Positions 33,593 to 41,932 of a DNA stretch of 64,000 bases are shown here, in pieces. Position 1 is the first letter of the stretch. Every line of letters starts with the position of its first letter. The notes under the pieces are model-generated. The model worked only from the letters and a program-made list of their open reading frames with translations, was not told the DNA's origin and searched no databases. Origin of the DNA: Bog-473 sp963751335 (lineage in GTDB: Bacteria; Actinomycetota; Acidimicrobiia; Acidimicrobiales; RAAP-2); NCBI GenBank assembly GCA_963751335.1, contig CAVVUB010000008.1, forward strand, positions 806,001 to 870,000, read 5' to 3'. The position numbers and the translations under genes were made by a program.

Positions 33593-34106
33593 TCAGCTGT
33601 CGGGTGTGGCCATATCCAATCGGCGCCCAACCTCCGACGTGGTCACGCCGAGAGCGCCCAGCAGCACCGCCGCGGGATCTGGTGGTTGGAGAGCGAGGAT
33701 CTGGGCCAGCACCTGCTGAGGCGTGACCTGGAGCTTCCGACGGTTGGGCTTGACCGCTTCCTGGAGCACGTTCTTGGCTGCGGGAGTCATGCGGAGGCGA
33801 TCTTTTTTCATGACGTCTCTGATCGTCGGTTTCGCCGGCACGGCGCGCATCGGCAGCGGGGGAGCTGTCGGTGCCGGACCCCAGGCCCAGAGCGCCCAGG
33901 GCTTCGTCATCGAGCGACTCGAGGGCCTGGCGAGCTTGCTGCAGGCTCACGCCCAACACGACTTCGAACGAGGCATCGTCCAACAAGGCGAGCAAGAGGT
34001 GATCGGTGCCCGTTCGGCGATCACCTCGGCGACGAGCCTCCTCACTGGCCCGCAGATAGACGGCCCAGACGTGAAGCACCTCTGGTGCAACAGATTCGGT
34101 GATCAT
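33593..34106 (-). CDS. Clp N-terminal domain protein, one frameshift
   Basis: About 170 residues. ATG 34106 starts a protein whose first 75 residues (VWAVYLRASEEARRRGDRRTGTDHLLLALLDDAS) form a Clp repeat domain, the double helical unit that binds substrates in ClpA/ClpC, without any AAA ATPase. At the G-run 33858-33862 the frame shifts; dropping one base continues PLPMRAVPAKPTIRDVMKKDRLRMTPAAKNVLQEAVKPNRRK to the TGA at 33593, a second Clp-N-like repeat. Overlaps the upstream HTH gene by ATGA. Paired HTH and Clp-N genes recur in actinobacteria; function unknown. Confidence 0.72.
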
Positions 34107-34315
34107 GATGACTCCTTGTTGTATTTGGTGTGCACGGATTGGCGGGTGACGCCCAAGGCGTCTCCGATCTGCTGCCACGACCAACCTTTTTCCCGGGCGG
34201 CCGCGACGTGGTTCGCTTCGACCCTCTCGGCCAGGCGATGGAGCGCCAACGAGGCGCGAAGCCCCATCGCCGGGTCGTCCGACGAGAGATTCAGGCCGAG
34301 GTCTTCGATGTCCAT
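34103..34315 (-). CDS. Small helix-turn-helix regulator
   Basis: 70 residues from ATG 34315. The C-terminal part AAREKGWSWQQIGDALGVTRQSVHTKYNK is a helix-turn-helix with recognition helix TRQSVHTKY. The N-terminal part is acidic and helical. An upstream in-frame start at 34381 lies beyond the operators and promoter and is rejected. Coupled by ATGA to the Clp-N gene, and preceded directly by two palindromes that overlap its -35 and -10, so autoregulation is likely. The Clp-N partner may modulate it or deliver it to proteolysis. Confidence 0.78.
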   Translation of the reverse strand: MDIEDLGLNLSSDDPAMGLRASLALHRLAERVEANHVAAAREKGWSWQQIGDALGVTRQSVHTKYNKESS

Positions 34316-34319
34316 GCCC

Positions 34320-34335
34320 GTCAGTTTGGACTGAC
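34320..34335 (-). promoter_or_regulatory. Operator 1 of HTH/Clp-N operon, overlapping -10
   Basis: GTCAGTTTGGACTGAC, perfect six-base arms around four bases, ending 4 nt before the start codon at 34315. On the minus strand it contains CAAACT (34323-34328), a weak -10 placed exactly 17 nt after TTGACA and 7 nt before the ATG, which predicts a leaderless transcript. Confidence 0.6.
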
Positions 34336-34345
34336 AGGCTGGACT

Positions 34346-34363
34346 TGTCAACCTAAACTGACA
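34346..34363 (-). promoter_or_regulatory. Operator 2 of HTH/Clp-N operon, containing -35 TTGACA
   Basis: TGTCAACCTAAACTGACA on the plus strand, an imperfect palindrome with perfect TGTCA/TGACA ends. Its minus strand carries a consensus -35 TTGACA (34346-34351). It shares the half-site CTGACA with operator 1; the centres lie 27 bp apart. Confidence 0.6.
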
Positions 34364-34444
34364 GAACGGGATCGCCGCCACGCACCGGAGTCCCCCGGCT
34401 GGCCGGGTTTACGGGAACACCTCTCAGAGCCAGGACGCCGAGGG

Positions 34445-36602
34445 CTAAGGCCCCGGCGCGGTGGCCAGGCCGAAGGCGTCGAGGAGGAAGGCGAACACCG
34501 TCGCCTCTTCCTTCCAGGCGTCATAGCGCCCGGAAGGCCCGCCGTGGCCGGCACCGAGCTCGGTCTTGAGGAGGACCTTCGTCTCGGGGACGGTGGCCCG
34601 CAGCTTGGCCACCCACTTGGCCGGCTCCCAGTAGGAGACCCGCGGATCGTTGAGGCCGCCGGTGACGAAGAGCGACGGGTAGCGGCGGGGCGAGCCGTCG
34701 GACTCGACCGCGGCCACGTTGTCGTAGGGCGAGTAGCTCAGCATGCGCCAGTAGGCCTCGACGTCGGCCAGGGGATTGCCCCACTCCTCCCACTCACCAA
34801 CGGTGAGGGGCAGCTCGTCGTCGAGCATCGTGGTCACGCAGTCGACGAAGGGCACCTGGGCCACCAGCGCGCAGAAGAGCTCAGGGGCCTGGTTGGCCAC
34901 CGCCCCGATGAGCAGCCCGCCGGCGGAGCCGCCCCGGCCGGCCAGCGCGCCGGCGCGGGCGATGCCGGCGTCGAGCAGGGAGCGGGCGCAGGCGGCGAAG
35001 TCGCCGAACGTGTTGGCCTTGTGCTCCATGCGCCCGTCGAGATACCAGGAGCGCCCCATTTCGCCCCCGCCGCGCACGTGGGCGATGGCGAACACCACGC
35101 CGCGGTCGAGCAGTGAGAGGCGGTGGTGGGAGAAGGCCGGGTCGATCGAGATCTCGTAGGCGCCATATCCGTAGAGGAGACACGGCGCAGGCAGAGCCAA
35201 CCCGCGCCGGTGCACGAGCGAGATCGGGACGCGGGTGCCGTCGGGGGCCAGCGCCCACTCGCGTCGGCTGACGTAGCGCGCCGGGTCGAAGTCGCCCAGG
35301 ACCGGCTCCTGCTTGAGCAGCGTCTCCTGGCGATCGTCCAGCTCGATCTGGAGCACGCTGCCGGGCGTCACCATCGAGGTGCGCCCGACGCGCAAGGACA
35401 GAGGATCGGGCTCGGGGTTGGCGCCGAGCCAGGTCGACGACGGGCTGTCCATGGAGGGCACGATCCAGCCCGCCGCCATGAGGTCACCGGCGAAGGGGTC
35501 GTCCGTCGCCGCCAATGGGAGCACCCGCACCTCGGTCTGTGCCTCGGAGCGCTCGCTCAGCACGAGGGCCGACGTGAATGCGTCAACGTCCTCGACGCGC
35601 ACGCCGGGCCGGTGGGGCACCACCTCGCGCCAGGCGTGGTCGGCCCGTCGTCGCGTCGTCGGGAGCGGCGAGGACGCGAAAGTCGAGTGCGTCCTCGTTG
35701 GTGAGGGCGACGAACCAGCCCCGGCCCGTCGCCCGGCTGAGGTGGTCCACGCTGTACTCGATGCCTTCGCGGCGCGCCGACGAGGACCCGGGGCCTTGCC
35801 AGGGGCTGGTCGGCCGGGACGGCCCACCACTCGGTCGTGTTGGTGCTGTGCAGTCCGATCAGGACGAAGGCCTCGTCGCGGGTCGAGCCGACGCCCAGGG
35901 CGAAGCGGCGGTCTGGCTCTTCGAAGACGACGACGTCGGTCCCCGGGTCGCTTCCCAGGCGGTGGCGCCACAGCTGGAACGGGCGCAGCGCCTCGTCCAG
36001 GCGGACGTAGAAGACGTGATCGGCCCGGGCCGACCAGGCCAGCCCGTACCCGGTCTCCGGCACGACCTCGGCCGCCGCCGTGAGCGGGGTCTCGGCGTCG
36101 AGCGGCGTGAAGCGCAGCTCGTACTTCTCGTCCCCGGTTCGGTCGGTCGAGTAGGCCAGCCAGTTGTGGTCATGGCTCACCGCGGCGCTGCCCACGGCGA
36201 AGTAGTCCGAGCCGGCGGCCAGCGCGTTCTCGTCGAGGAGCACCTGCTCCTCTTGGCCGGGCTCGCCGGCCGGGGGAGCTCGCCGCTGCGCCGGGCGGGC
36301 CGGCGGCAGTGGATGCCGTAGCTCTGCCCCTCCTCGGTGCGCGAGTAGTACCACCAGGGCCCGCGCCGGGCCGGCACCGACATGTCGGTCTCCTTGATCC
36401 GGGCCTTCATCTCCTCGAAGAGCCCGTCGCGCAACGGCCCCAGGGGCTCGAGCCTGGCGTCGGTGTAGGCGTTCTCCGCCTCCAGGTAGGCCAGGACGGC
36501 GGGGTCGTCGCGCTCGCGGAGCCAGAACCAGGGGTCCTCGCGGTCGTCGTCGTGGGCGGAGACGGCGTGAGGGCGCTGGGGTGCGGCCGGTGGGGTGTCC
36601 AT
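34445..36602 (-). CDS. S9 prolyl oligopeptidase (oligopeptidase B), frameshifted
   Basis: About 715 residues when joined. ATG 36602 begins MDTPPAAPQRPHAVSAHDD, then DPWFWLRERDDPAVLAYLEAEN, the usual start of oligopeptidase B. The beta-propeller follows (WLAYSTDRTGDEKYELRF), and the catalytic domain has YGYGAYEIS, Ser in GRGGSAGGLLIGAV, Asp in GGLNDPRVSYWEPAKW and His in GAGHGGPSGRYDAW. Frame changes are needed near 36265, 35790 and 35660; the last two equal one extra base each, the first one missing or two extra. All catalytic residues are intact. Cytosolic serine peptidase cleaving after basic or proline residues in short peptides. Confidence 0.82.
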
Positions 36603-36674
36603 CGGCCGAGCCTGCCACGCCTGGCGACACGGAGGTGGCCTGGTCGGTGCGTTTCGGCAGGCCGAGGCAGTTGT

Positions 36675-36680
36675 TACTAT
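36675..36680 (+). promoter_or_regulatory. Extended -10 of the sufB operon
   Basis: TGTTACTAT: an extended -10 (TGN then TACTAT) 60 nt before sufB, with only a poor -35 17 nt upstream (TTTCGG). The palindrome at 36688 begins at the predicted start point. Confidence 0.45.
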
Positions 36681-36687
36681 CTCCATA

Positions 36688-36701
36688 GGGGAAACTTCCC
36701 C
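36688..36701 (+). promoter_or_regulatory. Palindrome at predicted start point of suf operon
   Basis: GGGGAAACTTCCCC: six-base perfect arms around AC, starting 8 nt after the -10. Position at +1 fits a repressor site. The cysteine-free Rrf2 regulator at 49897 is one candidate ligand; no match to published actinobacterial SufR sites is claimed. Confidence 0.4.
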
Positions 36702-36739
36702 TCCCCAGAGGTGTTCTCCGGGGCCACGTCAGGAGTGCC

Positions 36740-38140
36740 ATGGCGGTAACGGATCTCGACCTCGGGCGCTACCAGCTCGGCTGGAGCGACAAGGAGGACT
36801 ACGTCTTCAAGCCCAAGAAGGGCCTGAACGAGTCCATCGTGCGCGAGATGTCGGAGATGAAGTCGGAGCCGCAGTGGATGCGGGACTTCCGCCTGCGCGC
36901 CCTGAAGCACTTCGAGCGCAAGCCGATGGCGCCCTGGTTCGCCACGCAGATGCCGGACCTCGACTTCGACGACATCTTCTATTACATCAAGCCGACCGGC
37001 GGACAGGTCGACGACTGGGACGATCTGCCCGACGCCATCAAGAACACGTACGAGAAGCTGGGCATCCCCGAGGCGGAGCGCAAGTACCTGGCCGGGGTGA
37101 CCGCGCAGTACGAAAGTGAAGTGGTTTTCCACCGCAACCGCGAGGACCTCGAAGCACAGGGTGTGCTCTTCTGCGACATGGACACGGCGGTGCGCGAGTA
37201 CCCCGACGTCGTCCGCAAGTGGTTCGGCAAGATCATCCCGCCCAACGACAACAAGTTCGCCGCGCTCAACTCCGCCGTGTGGTCGGGTGGCTCCTTCATC
37301 TACGTCCCGCCCGGGGTGAAGGTGGACATGCCGCTGCAGGCCTACTTCCGGATCAACGCCGAGAACATGGGCCAGTTCGAGCGCACGCTGATCATCGCCG
37401 ACGAGGGCTCGCAGGTGCACTACATCGAGGGCTGCTCGGCCCCGGTGTACACCACCGACTCCCTCCACTCGGCCGTGGTCGAACTGGTGGCCCTCCCGGG
37501 CTCGCGCATCACCTACACGACGATCCAGAACTGGTCGACCAACGTCTACAACCTGGTGACCAAGCGGGCCCGGGCCGAGGCCGAGGCCCACGTGGAGTGG
37601 ATCGACGGCAACATCGGCTCGCGCCTCACCATGAAGTACCCGTCGGTCTACCTGATGGGGCCCAAGGCGAGCGGCGAGGTCCTCTCGGTGGCCTATGCCG
37701 GCGCCGGCCAGCACCAGGACGCCGGGGCCAAGATGTACCACGTCGCCCCCGAGACCACCTCGACCATCGTGTCCAAGTCGATCTCGAAGGACGGCGGCAT
37801 CACGACCTATCGCGGCAAGGTGCACGTGGACCCGGAGGCCTACGGGGCCAAGTCCTTCGTGCGCTGCGACGCCCTCCTGCTCGACGACGACTCCATCTCC
37901 GAGACCAAGCCGTACATGGAGGTGGGGGAGCGCGACGCCCGCATCGGTCACGAGGCCACGGTCTCCAAGGTCGGCGACGACCAGCTCTTCTACCTCATGA
38001 GCCGGGGACTCTCGGAGAGCCAGGCCATGAGCATGATCGTCAACGGCTTCATCGAGCCGGTCACGCGCACGCTGCCCATGGAGTACGCCGTGGAGTGGAG
38101 CCGCCTCATCGAGCTGCAGATGGAGGGCTCGGTCGGCTGA
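36740..38140 (+). CDS. sufB: Fe-S cluster assembly protein SufB
   Basis: 466 residues, full length. SufB with SufD and SufC forms the scaffold on which [4Fe-4S] clusters are built. The beta-helix core is recognisable: GGSFIYVPPGVKVDMPLQAYFRIN, EGSQVHYIEGCSAP, GSRLTMKYPSVYL, HQDAGAKMYH, ETTSTIVSKSISKDGG, YRGKVHVDP and the C-terminal RCDALLLDDDSISETKPY, GHEATVSKVGDDQLFYLMSRG, with the conserved Cys of LVRCDAL-type near 375. Ribosome site CAGGAG 9 nt before ATG. First gene of the plus-strand suf block. Confidence 0.96.
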   Translation: MAVTDLDLGRYQLGWSDKEDYVFKPKKGLNESIVREMSEMKSEPQWMRDFRLRALKHFERKPMAPWFATQMPDLDFDDIFYYIKPTGGQVDDWDDLPDAIKNTYEKLGIPEAERKYLAGVTAQYESEVVFHRNREDLEAQGVLFCDMDTAVREYPDVVRKWFGKIIPPNDNKFAALNSAVWSGGSFIYVPPGVKVDMPLQAYFRINAENMGQFERTLIIADEGSQVHYIEGCSAPVYTTDSLHSAVVELVALPGSRITYTTIQNWSTNVYNLVTKRARAEAEAHVEWIDGNIGSRLTMKYPSVYLMGPKASGEVLSVAYAGAGQHQDAGAKMYHVAPETTSTIVSKSISKDGGITTYRGKVHVDPEAYGAKSFVRCDALLLDDDSISETKPYMEVGERDARIGHEATVSKVGDDQLFYLMSRGLSESQAMSMIVNGFIEPVTRTLPMEYAVEWSRLIELQMEGSVG

Positions 38141-38179
38141 CGCGCCGCGGCCGTACCTCGAGCGTGGCACCATAAACCG

Positions 38180-38524
38180 ATGCCGATGCGCGAGGAGTGC
38201 GTCAACTTCCAGAGCCGGACCTACGATTCGGGTGAGGCCGCCCGCTTCTGCCGCCTCGACCTGGCGCCCGAGGCGCCCTGGCGCTGCCCCGACGACTGCC
38301 CGAAGTACAAGCGGCGCCTGGCCGACGTGGGCTGGGTCCACGGCAGCCTGGTCGAGCCGGCGATCGAGGACGAGCCCGCCGGCGACGCCGACAGCATCGC
38401 CGAGCTGCTCGACTCGGCCGAGGAGATCGTCAACGAGGTGGCCCCGGGGATCCTCGAGGAGGCCCGGGCCGAGGATGCCCGGCGCGAGCGCCAGGGCAAC
38501 CGTTGGTGGCGCCGCCGGCGCTGA
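38180..38524 (+). CDS. Small four-cysteine protein in the suf operon
   Basis: 114 residues, unknown. The N-terminal 40 residues hold all four cysteines, at 7, 24, 36 and 40 (C-x16-C-x11-C-x3-C, with PWRCPDDCPKYKRR), a pattern that could bind zinc or an iron-sulfur cluster. Residues 65-100 are acidic and helical, and the end is very basic (GNRWWRRRR). ATG 38180 lies 39 bp after sufB. Its place between sufB and sufD on the same strand suggests a role in cluster assembly, though a minus-strand crotonase gene separates it from sufD. Confidence 0.75.
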   Translation: MPMREECVNFQSRTYDSGEAARFCRLDLAPEAPWRCPDDCPKYKRRLADVGWVHGSLVEPAIEDEPAGDADSIAELLDSAEEIVNEVAPGILEEARAEDARRERQGNRWWRRRR

Positions 38525-38546
38525 GGCGGGCCGTCCGGCCGCTGAC

Positions 38547-39413
38547 CTAGCGACCGGTGAACGTGGGCCGGCGCTTCTCCATGAAGGCGCTGACCGCCTC
38601 GGTCAGGTCGTGTGAGGCCAGCTGCCCGGCATTCCAGGTCGCCACGTAGTCGAGGCCCTGGGCCACCGTTCGTCCTTCGTTGGCCCGCAGCACCGCCTTG
38701 GTGCCCTGCACGGCGAGGGGTGAGTTGGCGGCGATCTCGCCGGCCAGGGCGCGCGCCGCCTTGGCCACGCCGTCGGCATCGGCCGCCACGTCGTTGACCA
38801 GACCGATCTCCTTGGCCCGTTCCGCGTTGATGTCCTTGGCCGTGAGAGCCAGCTCGTTGAGGTGGCCGGCGCCGATGATGGCGGGCAGCCGCTGCAGGCT
38901 GCCCAGATCGGCCACGATGGCCATCTTCGCCTCGCGCACCGAGAAGACGGCGTCAGCCGAGGCCAGCCGGATGTCGCAGGCCGCGATGAGGTCCACACCG
39001 CCTCCGATGCAGTAGCCGTGCACCGCGGCGATCACCGGCTTGGGGCAGTCGGCCACCGCCGTGATGGCCCCCTGGAGGTGCAAGACGTTGAGCCGGGCCC
39101 GCCGCCCCTGGTCGGCCAGGGAGGGCGGTGCCTCCCCGCTCTGTGCGGTCGAGGGCCCGCGGCCGCCGCCGGTCAGCATCTCGCCCATCGCCTTGAGGTC
39201 GAGCCCCACCGAGAAGTGCGGTCCCTTGGCCGCCACCACGACGACGCGGACCGCGGCGTCCGTGCCCACCGCCTCCATGGCCCGGGGCAGGTCGCGCCAG
39301 AGGTCCACACCCATGGCGTTGCGGGCTTCGGGGCGGTCCAGCCACACCGTGGCCACCGCGTCCTCCACCTCGATGCTGAGCACCGGCGACTCGAAGCTGG
39401 CGATGTCTCCCAT
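38547..39413 (-). CDS. Enoyl-CoA hydratase/isomerase, dienoyl-CoA isomerase-like
   Basis: 288 residues, crotonase family. Oxyanion segments GPHFSVGLDLKAMGEM near 64-79 and HGYCIGGGVDLIAACDIRLAS near 131-151; the acidic residues in REAKMAIVADLGSLQRLP near 158-175 match those of delta3,5-delta2,4-dienoyl-CoA isomerase, including VADLG. A 20-residue insert follows the first motif. It auxiliary-processes odd-position double bonds in unsaturated acyl-CoA. It is on the minus strand inside the suf block and so is probably a separate unit. Confidence 0.87.
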   Translation of the reverse strand: MGDIASFESPVLSIEVEDAVATVWLDRPEARNAMGVDLWRDLPRAMEAVGTDAAVRVVVVAAKGPHFSVGLDLKAMGEMLTGGGRGPSTAQSGEAPPSLADQGRRARLNVLHLQGAITAVADCPKPVIAAVHGYCIGGGVDLIAACDIRLASADAVFSVREAKMAIVADLGSLQRLPAIIGAGHLNELALTAKDINAERAKEIGLVNDVAADADGVAKAARALAGEIAANSPLAVQGTKAVLRANEGRTVAQGLDYVATWNAGQLASHDLTEAVSAFMEKRRPTFTGR

Positions 39414-39552
39414 GGCACCAGGCTAACGCCCAAGTCCAAGAACCCAAGGGGGCCGGTAGAGTGGATGGGCTGCGTCGCCCGCCCCAGATCGAGGGCCAGA
39501 TCGAGGGAGAGGACCCACCCTGCACACCTTTACCGCCGAGGCTTCCGCGGCC

Positions 39553-40812
39553 GTGCCCGGGCCGGACTGGCTGCGTCGGCGCCGGGCCGCCGGGTTCGAG
39601 GCCTTCGCCTCGATGCCGCTGCCCAGCGAGAGCGAGGAGGTGTGGCGCTACTCGCCCATCGACCACCTCGATCTCGAAGCCTTCGCACCGGTCCCGGCCG
39701 CCGTGCCCGCGGCCGACGGTGCCGGGGCCGCCCGGCTGGCCCAGCTGGCGGGCGCGACCGGCTCGGTCGCCGGCTCGGTGCTCGTCCACAACGGTCGGGC
39801 CGCTGCCGGCGCCCGAGCACAAGGGTTCGAGTTCGGTCCGGCCTCCGAGGTGGCCTCGGGTGCCGCCCTGCTCGGTTCGGTGCAGCAGGGGGGCGACGCG
39901 CTGGTCCGCCTCAACGACGCCTTCGCGCTCGACCCGCTCGTGATCGACGTCCCGGCCGGGACCCGGGTGGCCGGGCCGGTGCTCGTCGTGCACTGGTGTG
40001 ACACCGAGGGCGCCGCGGTCTTCCCGCGCCTGTGCGTGCGGGCGGGAGAGGGCGCCTCGGTCTCGGTCGTCGAGGTGTTCACCGGGCCGGCCGGTCGGGG
40101 CCGGGCCTTGGTGGTGCCGGTGACCGAGCTGGTGGCCGAGGACGGGGCGGCCCTGGCCTACGTCTCACTGCAGACGCTGCCCGAAGAGGACTGGTCGATC
40201 GCCCGCCTGGCCGGCCGCGGGGCGAGCGGGACGCACCTGCGCACCTTCACCGTGGGGCTGGGCGGAGCGTACGAGCGGGTACGGGCGGATGTGTCGGTCG
40301 ACGGCAGGGACGCCCACAGCGAAATCCTCTCCACCTACCTGGGCGACGGCACCCAGGTGCACGACATCCGCACCCTCCAGGACCACGTGGCACCCCGGAC
40401 GACGAGCGAGCTGCTCTGCCAGGGCGCGGTGGCCGGGTTGTCGCGCTCGGTCTACAGCGGTCTCATCCGGGTGCACCGCGGCGCCGTGCGCTCCGACGCC
40501 CGCCAGACCAACCACAACCTCGTCCTGAGCGAAGGGGCGCACGCCGACTCCGTCCCCAACCTCGACATCCTCGAGAACGACGTGCGCTGCTCGCACGCCT
40601 CGACGGTGGGTCCGGTCGACGAGGACCAGCGCTATTACATCGAGTCGCGCGGCGTGCCGCCCGAGGCGGCCGAGGGACTGATCGTGCGCGGCTTCTTCGA
40701 CGCCATCGTGGACCGGAGCCCGGTCCCCGAGGCCACCGCCCTGCTCGAGCGCGAGGTGCACGGGCGGCTCGACCGCGCCCTGGCGGGCCGCCTGGAGCCA
40801 GCCCGTGCCTGA
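39553..40812 (+). CDS. sufD: Fe-S cluster assembly protein SufD
   Basis: 419 residues from GTG 39553. SufD pairs with SufB in the SufBC2D complex. Features: PGPDWLRRRRAAGFEAF and EEVWRYSPIDHLDLEAF at the N-terminus, then the beta-helix with STYLGDGTQVHDIRTLQDH, SELLCQGAVAGLSRSVYSGLIRVH, DARQTNHNLVLSEGAHADSVPNLDI, DVRCSHASTVGPVDEDQRYYIESRG with the conserved His. In-frame similarity continues upstream (HTFTAEASAA) to CTG 39520, which has a good AGGGAGAGGA site, so the true start may be that CTG. Overlaps the ferredoxin gene by 8 bp. Confidence 0.93.
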   Translation: MPGPDWLRRRRAAGFEAFASMPLPSESEEVWRYSPIDHLDLEAFAPVPAAVPAADGAGAARLAQLAGATGSVAGSVLVHNGRAAAGARAQGFEFGPASEVASGAALLGSVQQGGDALVRLNDAFALDPLVIDVPAGTRVAGPVLVVHWCDTEGAAVFPRLCVRAGEGASVSVVEVFTGPAGRGRALVVPVTELVAEDGAALAYVSLQTLPEEDWSIARLAGRGASGTHLRTFTVGLGGAYERVRADVSVDGRDAHSEILSTYLGDGTQVHDIRTLQDHVAPRTTSELLCQGAVAGLSRSVYSGLIRVHRGAVRSDARQTNHNLVLSEGAHADSVPNLDILENDVRCSHASTVGPVDEDQRYYIESRGVPPEAAEGLIVRGFFDAIVDRSPVPEATALLEREVHGRLDRALAGRLEPARA

Positions 40813-41118
40813 GACCGTGGACCTCTGCCGCACCGACGAGCTGGCGGCGGGCCAGGCCCGCCGCTTCGACGTAGCCGGGCGCCGCATCGCACTCGTGCGC
40901 ATCGGCGACGACTTCCACGCCGTCGACGACGAGTGCAGCCACGAGGACTACTCGCTGTCCGAGGGCGAGGTCTGGGCGGAGGAGTGCGAAATCGAGTGCC
41001 CACGCCACGGCAGCACGTTCGACCTGCGCACCGGCGAGGCCTGTTCGCTCCCGGCCACCCAGCCGGTCGCCGTGTACCCCGTCGAGGTCGTCGGCGACAC
41101 CGTCTCGGTGGTGCTGCC

Positions 41119-41122
<4 letters not shown>
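40805..41122 (+). CDS. Rieske-type [2Fe-2S] ferredoxin in suf operon
   Basis: 105 residues. The Rieske ligands are C44-S-H46 and C65-P-R-H68 (CSHEDYSLSEG and IECPRHGSTFDL), with the GEACSLPATQPVAVYPV end typical of ferredoxins of ring-hydroxylating dioxygenases and of suf-linked homologues. In Actinobacteria such a gene often sits between sufD and sufC; an electron-donor role in cluster assembly is assumed. GTG 40805 overlaps sufD and the stop overlaps the sufC start (GTGA 41119-41122). Confidence 0.92.
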
Positions 41123-41862
<740 letters not shown>

Positions 41863-41932
41863 GGCGTCCACCCTGGTCACGGACCCGTCTGTGACCCCAA
41901 TTTCGACGTGGGCCTTGGTACCGTTGAACGCC

